Source of the DNA: Verrucomicrobiota bacterium
Lineage (GTDB): Bacteria > Verrucomicrobiota > Kiritimatiellia > Kiritimatiellales > Tichowtungiaceae
Direction of reading: 5' to 3'
Length of the DNA: 40,630 nt
NCBI GenBank assembly: GCA_016342445.1
Contig: JAEIOF010000006.1
Location: 1 to 40,630 of the forward strand
Shown here: in pieces, positions 9,361 to 17,427 of the stretch
How positions within the stretch are numbered: the stretch's first letter is position 1
Layout: each line of letters opens with the position of its first letter
Program-made: the position numbers and the translations under genes
Notes under the pieces: model-generated
Databases searched by the model: none
Seen by the model: the letters and a program-made list of their open reading frames with translations, nothing else
Told to the model about the DNA's origin: nothing

Positions 9361-11099
9361 AGATATTTCTGATTTCCGCCATTTTCACCGGGGCTCTGAC
9401 CGCTGCGGCCGAAACCAATATTCCGACCATCACGGTGACCGCCTCCGCGCAGACGAGCGAAAACGCCGCCATCCACGAGGTGCTGCGCGCCGAGCCGGGC
9501 GTCGTGCTCAACTCACAGGGCGGCTCGCAAAACGACCTGTCGGTTCGCGGCAGCTCCTTCAGCGGCGCGGGCCTCTCGCTCGGCGGGCTGACGCTGCGCA
9601 ACCCGCAGACCGAACATTTTAATGCCGAACTGCCCCTGCCCGCCGCGATGCTGTCGCGCCCCTCGGTCCGGACCGGCCTCGACAATCAGGGCGGCCACCT
9701 CGTCGGGACGGTGAATTTCGATCTTCTTCCAATCATTGGAAAAAAACAGATGGAAGCCGGATTCGGGGCCGACCACCGCGACTGGCAGAGCCTGCTGGTT
9801 CAGCAGATGCTCACCGACACCCTCGGCATCGGCGTGTTTGCCGGGCGCGAATCGGCCAATGGCGTCGACTATTCCGATAACGACTACGATCGCGAATATG
9901 TTGGCGGTCACTTGCAGTTCCGCCAAGACGACACACAGGTAGACTTACTGATTGCCCATCAGGAAAAAGAGTTCGGCGCGCGCGGCTACTACGGTGTAAC
10001 CGATGCCTTGCCGGCAACGGAGGCCACTGAAGATACATTGATCTTCCTGTCGGCAACCCGAGGCGATCTGAACGGTGCCTACCTGCGCGGCGGCATTTCG
10101 TGGCACGAATTCAACGACGACTATCAGCTCCCGACCATCAGCTACCGCAACCAGCATCGCTCCCGTATCAGCTCGGCCTTTTTTGACGGCCGCACGCTGG
10201 AAGTCAACGGGTTCGCGCTCAGCTGGCGCGCCGATGTGGATGAGGAACGCGTCGCCAGCTCTGGGCTCGGATTCCACCACCGCACCCGCGGCGGCGTTTC
10301 GCTGCTGCCGCAGTGGCGCGGCGACCGCCTGAAAATCACCGCCGGAATACGCGGCGAATTTTTAGCCGGCAACCCGCCGGAGTACCTCCCGCAGCTCGGC
10401 GCGGAATACCTGCTCTCCGACAATCTGACCGCATTTGCCTCCTATACCGAAACCGTCCGACTGCCCTCCTACACCGAGCTCAACTACAACTCTCCGTCCA
10501 GCCTCGGCACCGCCGGCCTCAAGCCGCAGACCACCGAGCAAGTGGAAATCGGGTTCAAGGGCATTCCGTCGGAGTCGATGGACTGGAAAGTCTCCGCCTT
10601 CCACCGCCGCTCGAAAAACACGATCGACTGGATGAAAACCAACTCCGTCGCGCGCTGGGTTGCCGCCGACATCGGCAATCTGGATGTGTACGGACTGGAA
10701 GCCCAGCTCGGCTGGTATCCGGCGCAGAATATCGAAATGCAGTTTGCCTACACCTGGATCTATAAAGATCGGGAAGCATCAGACTTCGGAGGCTATGCCT
10801 CCCGTTACGCACTCGACTATCCGGAGCATCTCGCGCAGGCCTCACTGCTCTGGCGTCCGGTGGACGCGGTGGAAATCGGAACCGTACAAACCCTTCGGCT
10901 ACAAACCGAAAACAACGCCCGGACCAGCAGCGACTTTGGTGCCGACAGCTCCTTCGTGGTGCGCTTCACGCCGCCCAAGGCCGACTGCGCCACCCTCTCC
11001 CTGCTGATCAACAATGCGTGGAACGACAACTTCCAGGCCTTCCCCGGCCAAAAGCCGCCAGAGCGGTTCGCCGGAATCTCCCTGACTCTGACGTGGTAG
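9351..11099 (+). CDS. TonB-dependent outer-membrane receptor
   Basis: Signal peptide; plug-like ITVTASAQTSENAAIHEVLRAEPGVVLNSQGGSQNDLSVRGSSFSGAGLSLGGL; C-terminal beta strands ending LTLTW; starts inside the bioA 3' end. Confidence 0.85.
   Translation: MQIKIFLISAIFTGALTAAAETNIPTITVTASAQTSENAAIHEVLRAEPGVVLNSQGGSQNDLSVRGSSFSGAGLSLGGLTLRNPQTEHFNAELPLPAAMLSRPSVRTGLDNQGGHLVGTVNFDLLPIIGKKQMEAGFGADHRDWQSLLVQQMLTDTLGIGVFAGRESANGVDYSDNDYDREYVGGHLQFRQDDTQVDLLIAHQEKEFGARGYYGVTDALPATEATEDTLIFLSATRGDLNGAYLRGGISWHEFNDDYQLPTISYRNQHRSRISSAFFDGRTLEVNGFALSWRADVDEERVASSGLGFHHRTRGGVSLLPQWRGDRLKITAGIRGEFLAGNPPEYLPQLGAEYLLSDNLTAFASYTETVRLPSYTELNYNSPSSLGTAGLKPQTTEQVEIGFKGIPSESMDWKVSAFHRRSKNTIDWMKTNSVARWVAADIGNLDVYGLEAQLGWYPAQNIEMQFAYTWIYKDREASDFGGYASRYALDYPEHLAQASLLWRPVDAVEIGTVQTLRLQTENNARTSSDFGADSSFVVRFTPPKADCATLSLLINNAWNDNFQAFPGQKPPERFAGISLTLTW
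9727..9741. repeat. TTCCAATCATTGGAA palindrome
   Basis: Perfect copy inside TonB-receptor gene (LPIIGK). Confidence 0.95.
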
Positions 11100-11248
11100 A
11101 GTCGACCCCGCTCCTCCGCCCCATGCCCTCATCTTTGCCCGCGCAAGAGCTAATCTTTTAGGTCCGGCCCGGTGCGAAATAACGCAACAAATGTCACCGC
11201 ACGGTGCCCAGAGCATGTGGCTCTAACAAATTTCTAACATTTAACCCG

Positions 11249-11276
11249 TTGACATCCCGAACAATAAGAGTACATA
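11249..11276 (+). promoter_or_regulatory. Sigma70-type promoter, copy 1 (TTGACA-16-TACATA)
   Basis: -35/-10 boxes conserved in the second module copy. Confidence 0.5.
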
Positions 11277-11293
11277 TGGCCGCACATTAATTT

Positions 11294-11308
11294 TTCCAAT
11301 GGTTGGAA
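11294..11308. repeat. TTCCAATGGTTGGAA palindrome
   Basis: Perfect copy in leader of the 48-aa gene. Confidence 0.95.
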
Positions 11309-11368
11309 AAGTAAACCCGGCGACGGCACAGGGCTGATCGCCAAAGAAATGAAAGAAGGAGGAACAGA

Positions 11369-11515
11369 ATGATTCCTTATAACTACGGACTCGGTTTCGA
11401 ACCGAACGGCTACGATGCGATGCTTGCTCTTCATGACGAGTTCAAAACATTGGGTCGCAACTGCAAAGCCATCGCCAAAAAGATGAGCCGCAGAATCCAG
11501 CGCAAAACGAAATAA
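11369..11515 (+). CDS. Small basic protein, 48 aa, unknown
   Basis: ATG after AGAAGGAGGAACAGA; MIPYNYGLGFEPNGYDAMLALHDEFKTLGRNCKAIAKKMSRRIQRKTK; promoter upstream, terminator downstream. Confidence 0.5.
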   Translation: MIPYNYGLGFEPNGYDAMLALHDEFKTLGRNCKAIAKKMSRRIQRKTK

Positions 11516-11583
11516 CCCCCGCAAAGCGGGAGGCCCCTCGCGGGGCACAACGAAAGTACGAAACCCGTATTTTCTCAACTTAC

Positions 11584-11613
11584 GGCGGCGCATCAAAAAT
11601 GCGCCGCCTTTTT
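11584..11613 (+). terminator. Rho-independent terminator
   Basis: GGCGGCGCAT-caaaa-ATGCGCCGCC followed by TTTTTG. Confidence 0.75.
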
Positions 11614-11767
11614 GTTTAGATAAATGCAGTGACCGGATGCCATGGAGGAATGATTCAATCAGTAAAAAGGTTTGAGAAACAGAACGCTTTCCGCTGGATT
11701 ACCAGATTACGGGACTGATCACTTTCCTGACCTCCTCCCCCTTTCCCGGGCGCTCCCCGGGGAGCGC

Positions 11768-12035
11768 CCCGCAGAACGTTTCGCCGGAAACTTCCCGACT
11801 CTGACGTGGTAGAGTCGCCCCCTCCCCCCTCCGCTCCATGCCCTCATCTTTGCCCGCGCAATAGCCGATCTTTTCGGTCTCGTTTAGTGCGAAATAACGC
11901 AACAAATGTCATTGCATGGCGCTCAAGGCATATGGTTCTAACAAATTTCTAACATTTAACCCTTTGACATCCCGGACAATTAGAGTACATATGGCCGCAG
12001 ATTTACTTTCAAAAGGTTGAAAATAATCTGGCGAA
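11768..12035 (+). repeat. Direct repeat copy 2, including remnant of the TonB-receptor 3' end
   Basis: GAACGTTTCGCCGGAAACTTCCCGACTCTGACGTGGTAGAGTCG parallels 11057-11104; offset about 713-715 bp throughout. Confidence 0.8.
11964..11991 (+). promoter_or_regulatory. Sigma70-type promoter, copy 2 (TTGACA-16-TACATA)
   Basis: Same boxes and spacing as 11249-11276. Confidence 0.5.
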
Positions 12036-12143
12036 GGCCTCCGCGGTAAGCGGGCTCGTCGAACAAGCCGGGCACAACGCCGGCAAAAACAGATGGCTAA
12101 CAGAGCTTTTGATGCCATCTGAGTTTAAGAAAGGAGAAATAAA

Positions 12144-12269
12144 ATGGATCTCACAAACAGGCCAAAAAGTACGCGACGCAAAAGGACGTTGGCGGCGACG
12201 ATGCGTGACAGCATGCGCTGTAGCAGTTTTAAAAACCCGATATCGTGGTCTATTGGCGGAAATTTGTAA
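12144..12269 (+). CDS. Small basic protein, 41 aa, unknown
   Basis: ATG after AAGAAAGGAGAAATAA; MDLTNRPKSTRRKRTLAATMRDSMRCSSFKNPISWSIGGNL; terminator downstream. Confidence 0.4.
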   Translation: MDLTNRPKSTRRKRTLAATMRDSMRCSSFKNPISWSIGGNL

Positions 12270-12332
12270 TCCCACCAGTTGACCCGCAACGGGTCGCGTC
12301 AGGATGCGGCAAAATCCGCAGTCCAATCTTTC

Positions 12333-12368
12333 GGGGGCGGTGCAATAAAAGCACCGCCCCCTTTTTTT
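12333..12368 (+). terminator. Rho-independent terminator
   Basis: GGGGGCGGTGC-aataaaa-GCACCGCCCCC then T7. Confidence 0.8.
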
Positions 12369-12393
12369 CAGAAAACAAACCCTTCTCTGAAAC

Positions 12394-12430
12394 AAAAAAA
12401 CCGCTCTTCGGTTTCCGAAGGCGGTTTTTT
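12394..12430 (-). terminator. Rho-independent terminator of tRNA-Phe (bidirectional)
   Basis: AAAAACCGC-t-CTTCGG-ttt-CCGAAG-GCGGTTTTTT. Confidence 0.75.
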
Positions 12431-12461
12431 ACTTTTCTTCACCCTCGCGCTGAACGAAGAA

Positions 12462-12537
<76 letters not shown>

Positions 12538-12645
12538 TTCGGTGAAAGAAGCGCGCATTTTACGTAAAAGATAATTGATGTCAAACGGAACTGTTCACAG
12601 CCTTTCCACTTGTTTCACACCCTCGGCCTCTTTACTCTTCCCGCC

Positions 12646-13581
12646 ATGTACGTACTCAACAGCCTCATGCCTGTTTTTCTGATCATCGCCCTCGGCAAAC
12701 TGCTTTGCCGAACCGGCTTTTTTTCTGAAAACCTCGCCAAGGGCCTCAACCGACTGACCTACTGGGTGGCACTGCCCGCCCTGCTGCTCGATAAAGTCAC
12801 CAACGCCACCTTCAACTCCGGCGATGTGATCCGCCTCTCGATGCTCTTGGTTCTGGCCACCCTCGGCTCGGTGCTGGCTGCCTACCTCGCCGGCTTTATC
12901 CTTAAACTGAAGCCCCGCGTCATGGGGGCCTTTATCCAAGGTTCCGCCCGTTCCAACAATGCCTTTATCGGACTGCCGGTCATCCTCTACTCCCTCTCCA
13001 GCCTCACGCCTGATATTGAAGCCCTGGCGACAGTCGCACTGGCTCCGGCCATTGTCTTTTATAATATCCTGTCGGTCTCTGTCCTGCTCGCACACAGCGA
13101 CCGGAAAGAACAGGGCAAAAGAAAAACCGCCGAACTGTTCGTCAAGCAGTTGCTGACCAACCCTCTGCTGATCGCCTGTGTGATCGGGCTCCTGTTCAAC
13201 TTTTTCGGGATCGTCTTCCCGGTGGCCATCCAGCGCTCGCTCGCCTCGCTGGGCAATGCGGCACTCGCACTGGCGCTCCTCAGCATCGGCTCCTCCCTCT
13301 CCTTTAAAGGAATCGGCAACGGTCTGCGCCTCTCGCTGACGGCCTCCGGCATCAAGGTTTTCATCCAGCCGCTGATCGGCCTCGGTCTCGCCCTTCTCTG
13401 GAAACTGCCGCCCGTTGAGCGGCAGATGCTGCTCATCTATCTGGCCTGCCCGACCGCAGTCGTCAGCTACGTCCTCGCCGACATCTTCGATAGCGACAAA
13501 GAGCTGGCCGCTCACATCATCGTCGTCAGCACGGTGTTGTCAGCCATTTCGCTAAGTATCATCGTCGCCTTTGGAGGTTAA
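12646..13581 (+). CDS. AEC family (auxin efflux carrier-like) transporter
   Basis: MYVLNSLMPVFLIIALGKLLCRTGFFSENLAKGLNRLTYWVALPALLLDKV; ten-TM-like hydrophobic pattern. Confidence 0.8.
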   Translation: MYVLNSLMPVFLIIALGKLLCRTGFFSENLAKGLNRLTYWVALPALLLDKVTNATFNSGDVIRLSMLLVLATLGSVLAAYLAGFILKLKPRVMGAFIQGSARSNNAFIGLPVILYSLSSLTPDIEALATVALAPAIVFYNILSVSVLLAHSDRKEQGKRKTAELFVKQLLTNPLLIACVIGLLFNFFGIVFPVAIQRSLASLGNAALALALLSIGSSLSFKGIGNGLRLSLTASGIKVFIQPLIGLGLALLWKLPPVERQMLLIYLACPTAVVSYVLADIFDSDKELAAHIIVVSTVLSAISLSIIVAFGG

Positions 13582-13584
13582 ATT

Positions 13585-14772
13585 ATGAGTGTACCCAAAC
13601 GACGTTTTGGAAAAACGGAACTGCAAATGCCCGTCCTCACCTGCGGCGGCATGCGCTACCAGCAATCGTGGCAGGACGACGAAGCGGCGCGCAACTCCGT
13701 CACTGAAGAAAACCAGAACAACCTCGAGGCCACCGTCCGCTACGCACTCGACCTCGGCATCAACCACATCGAAACCGCGCGCGGCTACGGCACGTCCGAG
13801 TACCAGCTCGGAAAACTTCTGCCGTCCCTGCCGCGCGACGAAATCATCGTCCAAACCAAAGTCAGCCCCAAAGACACCCCCGCTGAATTTCTCGAAGCCT
13901 TCGAAACCTCCATGGCCGCGCTCCAGCTCGACTATGTCGACCTGCTTGCCATCCACGGCATCAACAACGAGGAAACTCTTCAGCAGGCAATCAAAAGCAT
14001 GCCCGCGCTCGATCAGCTCAAAAAAGAGGGCCGGTGCCGCCATATCGGCTTTTCAACGCACGGCCCGTCCGATCTGGTTGTCAAGGCCATCGAAACCGGC
14101 CTCTTCGACTACGTCAACCTCCACTGGTACTTCGTCTATCACCCGATCAACTGGGCTCCGGTCGAAGCCGCCGCCAAACACGACATGGGCGTACTCATCA
14201 TCAGCCCGGTCGACAAAGGCGGCATGCTCTACCAGCCGCCACCGAAGCTGATCGACCTCTGCCAACCGCTCACCCCGATGGCCTTCAACAATCTCTACTG
14301 CCTGCGCCGCCCCGAAGTTCACACGCTGTCCATCGGCGCCGCGCGTCCGTCCGACTTTGTCGAGCACGTCGCCGCCGTCCAGGGTTTGGAAGAAAAGTTT
14401 CCAATGGTTGGAAGAATCGAAGCCAAAATTTTCCAATGGTTGGAAAACGCCCTTGGAGCCGACTGGATGCACCACTGGCACGAAGGGCTTCCGCGACAAG
14501 TCGATACGCCCGGAGAACTCAACATTCCCGAGATTCTTCGCCTCTGGACCTATGCCAAAGGGCTCGACCTGGTGGCGTTCGGAAAGATGCGCTACAACCT
14601 CATGGGACAGGCCGAACACTGGTTCCCCGGACAGCCCGCCACCGACATCGACGACGAAGTGCTCAAGCCGTTTCTTAAAAACAGCCCCTTCGCCGACCGG
14701 ATCCCGGACATCCTGCGCGACGCCCACCAACTCCTTTTCGACGAACCGAAAAAACGACTCAGCGAATCATAA
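13585..14772 (+). CDS. Aldo/keto reductase family protein
   Basis: RRFGKTELQMPVLTCGGMRYQQSW...GINHIETARGYGTSEYQLG...LDYVDLLAIHGIN. Confidence 0.85.
   Translation: MSVPKRRFGKTELQMPVLTCGGMRYQQSWQDDEAARNSVTEENQNNLEATVRYALDLGINHIETARGYGTSEYQLGKLLPSLPRDEIIVQTKVSPKDTPAEFLEAFETSMAALQLDYVDLLAIHGINNEETLQQAIKSMPALDQLKKEGRCRHIGFSTHGPSDLVVKAIETGLFDYVNLHWYFVYHPINWAPVEAAAKHDMGVLIISPVDKGGMLYQPPPKLIDLCQPLTPMAFNNLYCLRRPEVHTLSIGAARPSDFVEHVAAVQGLEEKFPMVGRIEAKIFQWLENALGADWMHHWHEGLPRQVDTPGELNIPEILRLWTYAKGLDLVAFGKMRYNLMGQAEHWFPGQPATDIDDEVLKPFLKNSPFADRIPDILRDAHQLLFDEPKKRLSES
14399..14413. repeat. TTCCAATGGTTGGAA palindrome
   Basis: Perfect copy in aldo/keto reductase gene (FPMVGR). Confidence 0.95.
14431..14445. 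repeat. TTCCAATGGTTGGAA palindrome
   Basis: Perfect copy, 32 bp from previous (FQWLE). Confidence 0.95.
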
Positions 14773-14846
14773 GGGCATTGATGTGTTCCGGCTGATGATT
14801 TATGAATGCCGCTTCCTGTTAACTTTTAACCAAGCCGGAGGTCCCC

Positions 14847-15161
14847 GTGTCTGAATTCAAAAACGTAACGATTGTAAAAAAAGCCAACGTCTACTTTGAC
14901 GGAAAAGTGACCAGCCGCACGGTTCTGCTTGCCGACGGAACCAAAAAGACGCTCGGCATCATGATGCCCGGCGATTACGAATTCGGCACCGAATCCGCCG
15001 AAATCATGGAAATGCTCGGCGGCCAGATGGACGTGCAGCTCGCCGGCGAAACCGAATGGAAAACCTATAAAGAGGGCGAGTCCTATCAGGTTCCGGCCAA
15101 CAGCAAATTCAAACTCAAAGTCCCCGTCGTCGCCGACTACTGCTGCTCTTACATCCAATAA
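14847..15161 (+). CDS. ppnP: Pyrimidine/purine nucleoside phosphorylase (DUF1255/PpnP)
   Basis: [35 protein letters not shown]...[26 protein letters not shown] start. Confidence 0.85.
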   Translation: MSEFKNVTIVKKANVYFDGKVTSRTVLLADGTKKTLGIMMPGDYEFGTESAEIMEMLGGQMDVQLAGETEWKTYKEGESYQVPANSKFKLKVPVVADYCCSYIQ

Positions 15162-15167
15162 TTTGGA

Positions 15168-15491
15168 ATGAACAATTTTATGAAAACCTACCGCCGCGAA
15201 GAATCCACCGAAGTGTTCCGCGCCGGGAAATCGACGGGGCATCTCGTCGCCACAGCGGAACAGGCCGATGTGGTTCTATTGAATCTGGAACCGGGAGCCC
15301 ACATTCCAGCGCATGCGCTGGAGGTGAACGTCCTGTTCGCCGTCGCCTCCGGTTCCGCAACGCTCACTGCGGGCGGAGAGTCCAGCGAGCTGGCCGCCGG
15401 CGATGTGGCCGAAGTGCCGCCAGGCGAGCGGCGGGAATGGGAAAACACGACCGGTCAACCCTGCCGGATTTTTGTTGTGAAACAAAAATAG
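15168..15491 (+). CDS. Cupin-domain protein
   Basis: LNLEPGAHIPAHALEVNVLFAVASGSATLTAGGESSELAAGDVAEVPPGERREWEN. Confidence 0.75.
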   Translation: MNNFMKTYRREESTEVFRAGKSTGHLVATAEQADVVLLNLEPGAHIPAHALEVNVLFAVASGSATLTAGGESSELAAGDVAEVPPGERREWENTTGQPCRIFVVKQK

Positions 15492-15542
15492 GTCGCCCGC
15501 CGCTCGGCGCAACACAGATTTACCGCCGTTGGTGTTATAAAT

Positions 15543-15557
15543 TTCCAAACATTGGAA
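15543..15557. repeat. TTCCAAACATTGGAA palindrome
   Basis: Perfect copy, intergenic upstream of DUF1566 gene. Confidence 0.95.
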
Positions 15558-15610
15558 ATAAAGCGGTGCTCCTTTCCGTTAGATGGATAATCAACCCAAG
15601 GAACGCACGC

Positions 15611-16762
15611 ATGAAATGTCTGTTTTTCTGTTCTCTGCTGATTGCCACCGCCGCGCTGGCGGGCGACCTCACCTATCCCATCGTCGATACCGGCCAGACC
15701 GTCTGCTACGATAACAGCGCGCAAATCAGCCCGCCGCGTGAAGACCGCGCCTTCTACGGTCAGGATGCGCAGGTTGACGGCAATCAGCCGTCGTACACCG
15801 ACAACGGCGACGGCACCGTCAGCGACAACGTGACCGGCCTGATGTGGGTCAAGAGCCCGTCCAAAACGCTCTCCACCTTTGACGACGCAGTGAAGAACGC
15901 ATCTGAATGCCGCGTTGGCGGCTATGCCGACTGGCGGTTGCCGACCATCAAGGAGCTCTATTCGCTGATTCTTTTCAGCGGCGAGACCGGCCAGTCCGGC
16001 GACAGCTCAGTTCCGTACATCGACACGAAGGCTTTCGCCTTTTTCTACGGCGACGAAATCGACCAGCCGCGCTTCATCGACGTGCAGTGCTGGACCACCG
16101 CCGAATACACCGGCGCCACCATGGGCGGCAACCCGACGGTGTTCGGTGTCAATTTTGCGGATGGCCGCATCAAGGGCTATCCGAAAACCAGCCCGCGCGG
16201 CGAAAAGGAACTCGTTGTGCGCTATGTGCGCGGCAATCCTGAATACGGAAAAAACAAATTCGTCGACAACGGCGACGGTACCGTCGCCGACGAGGCGACC
16301 GGCCTGATGTGGCAGCAGTCCGACAGCGGCAAGGGGATGAACTGGGAGGATGCGCTGGCCTATGCTAAAAACATGAACCTGGCCGGACACAGCGACTGGC
16401 GGCTCCCGAACGCCAAGGAATTGCAAAGCATTCTGGACTATTCACCCATCCCCGCGATTGATCAGAAGTTTTTCAACATGAGCGATCCGGATGCGTGGTA
16501 CTGGAGCGGCACGACGCATCTCGACGGCCCGCCCGACCGGCGCGGTCAGGCGGCGGTCTATGTCGCCTTCGGCGAAGCCACCGGCTGGATGCAGATGCCG
16601 CCCAACTCCGGAAACTACAGACTGCTCGACGTGCACGGCGCGGGCGCGCAGCGCAGCGATCCAAAGGCCGGAAACCCCGATGGCTTCCCGCATGGCCGCG
16701 GCCCACAGGGCGATGTGATCCGGATAACCAACCTCGCTCGCTGCGTCCGCGACTTGGACTGA
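15611..16762 (+). CDS. Secreted DUF1566 (Lcl C-terminal) domain protein
   Basis: Signal peptide; two YTDNGDGTVSDNVTGLMW / FVDNGDGTVADEATGLMW repeats each followed by DWRLPT/NxKEL. Confidence 0.85.
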   Translation: MKCLFFCSLLIATAALAGDLTYPIVDTGQTVCYDNSAQISPPREDRAFYGQDAQVDGNQPSYTDNGDGTVSDNVTGLMWVKSPSKTLSTFDDAVKNASECRVGGYADWRLPTIKELYSLILFSGETGQSGDSSVPYIDTKAFAFFYGDEIDQPRFIDVQCWTTAEYTGATMGGNPTVFGVNFADGRIKGYPKTSPRGEKELVVRYVRGNPEYGKNKFVDNGDGTVADEATGLMWQQSDSGKGMNWEDALAYAKNMNLAGHSDWRLPNAKELQSILDYSPIPAIDQKFFNMSDPDAWYWSGTTHLDGPPDRRGQAAVYVAFGEATGWMQMPPNSGNYRLLDVHGAGAQRSDPKAGNPDGFPHGRGPQGDVIRITNLARCVRDLD

Positions 16763-16764
16763 TT

Positions 16765-16779
16765 TTCCAACCATTGGAA
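16765..16779. repeat. TTCCAACCATTGGAA palindrome
   Basis: Perfect copy just after DUF1566 stop codon. Confidence 0.95.
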
Positions 16780-16794
16780 CTTTTCGCCCGCCTT

Positions 16795-16809
16795 TTCCAA
16801 TGTTTGGAA
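16795..16809. repeat. TTCCAATGTTTGGAA palindrome
   Basis: Perfect copy, 30 bp from previous. Confidence 0.95.
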
Positions 16810-16825
16810 AAATCAGGCGGAACTT

Positions 16826-16840
16826 TTCCAATGTCTGAAC
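16826..16840. repeat. TTCCAATGTCTGAAC degenerate copy
   Basis: 31 bp from previous; left arm intact. Confidence 0.6.
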
Positions 16841-16918
16841 CCCATCTGTGCAGGTTGCCCGGCGAGTACCCGCGGCGCTTTCATTTGAAGTCTGCCTTTT
16901 ATTCGCTATTCTCGCGGC

Positions 16919-17377
16919 ATGGTTGTCAGAAAAGTTACGCTCAACGGGAACCGGGGCGAACCCGCCATCGCGGCGGAGTGGATCCGGGCGCTGAATGACG
17001 GGCTCATCCTGACGAAAAAAGCGGGCTTTCTGTTTAAAGCATCATGGGACGAAGACCATTTGATGCTGGCGGTTGCCCCCTGCCTGATCAACGGTGAGCG
17101 GAGCTACCATTACAACCAGCATCTGGAAAAGGAAGATGCGTTTACGCTGATCGGTGAAGTCAGTGCGCAGGGCGTTTTCACGATTCTGTTTAAACCGGAA
17201 AGCCGCGAATTTGCAATACAACAGGCCGGGCGCTACATAGACCTCTTCCGCCGGTTTGCGGAATTCCTGCGTCAGGGCGGATATGCCGGAGAGGGGAAAC
17301 TGGATGATGTCACGCAAGGCGTTCTGAAAAGCCTCGGCATGAACTGCCCGCCGGAAACCCTCGACGAACTATTATAA
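16919..17377 (+). CDS. Hypothetical protein, 152 aa
   Basis: Complete ORF between palindrome array and terminator; no recognised family. Confidence 0.55.
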   Translation: MVVRKVTLNGNRGEPAIAAEWIRALNDGLILTKKAGFLFKASWDEDHLMLAVAPCLINGERSYHYNQHLEKEDAFTLIGEVSAQGVFTILFKPESREFAIQQAGRYIDLFRRFAEFLRQGGYAGEGKLDDVTQGVLKSLGMNCPPETLDELL

Positions 17378-17381
17378 AAAA

Positions 17382-17405
17382 AGCGCTCCGGAACCGGAGC
17401 GCTTT
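17382..17405. terminator. Bidirectional Rho-independent terminator
   Basis: AAAAAA-AGCGCTCCGG-AA-CCGGAGCGCT-TTT between convergent genes. Confidence 0.75.
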
Positions 17406-17427
17406 TCCCAAGGCTTGGAAACCCAGT

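Larger units (their letters stand above)
11054..11325 (+). repeat. Direct repeat copy 1: 3' end of TonB-receptor gene + upstream region + promoter
   Basis: Shares CTCTGACGTGGTAGAGTCG, CATGCCCTCATCTTTGCCCGCGCAA, GTGCGAAATAACGCAACAAATGTCA, TCTAACAAATTTCTAACATTTAACCC, TTGACATCCC.GACAAT, TACATATGGCCGCA with copy 2. Confidence 0.8.

Noticed and set aside
12007-12022. TTTCAA-AAGG-TTGAAA in duplicated module copy 2
   Set aside because: Dyad symmetry at the position equivalent to the copy-1 palindrome, but wrong arm sequence and a 4-nt spacer; not counted as a family member.
12601-12645. Upstream extension of the AEC transporter ORF to 12610
   Set aside because: The longer start uses a non-ATG codon; the ATG at 12646 gives a normal hydrophobic N-terminus.
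17404-17420. TTCCCAAGGCTTGGAA next to the 17382-17405 terminator
   Set aside because: Has an extra base in the left arm relative to the motif and overlaps terminator T-tract; too degenerate to count.
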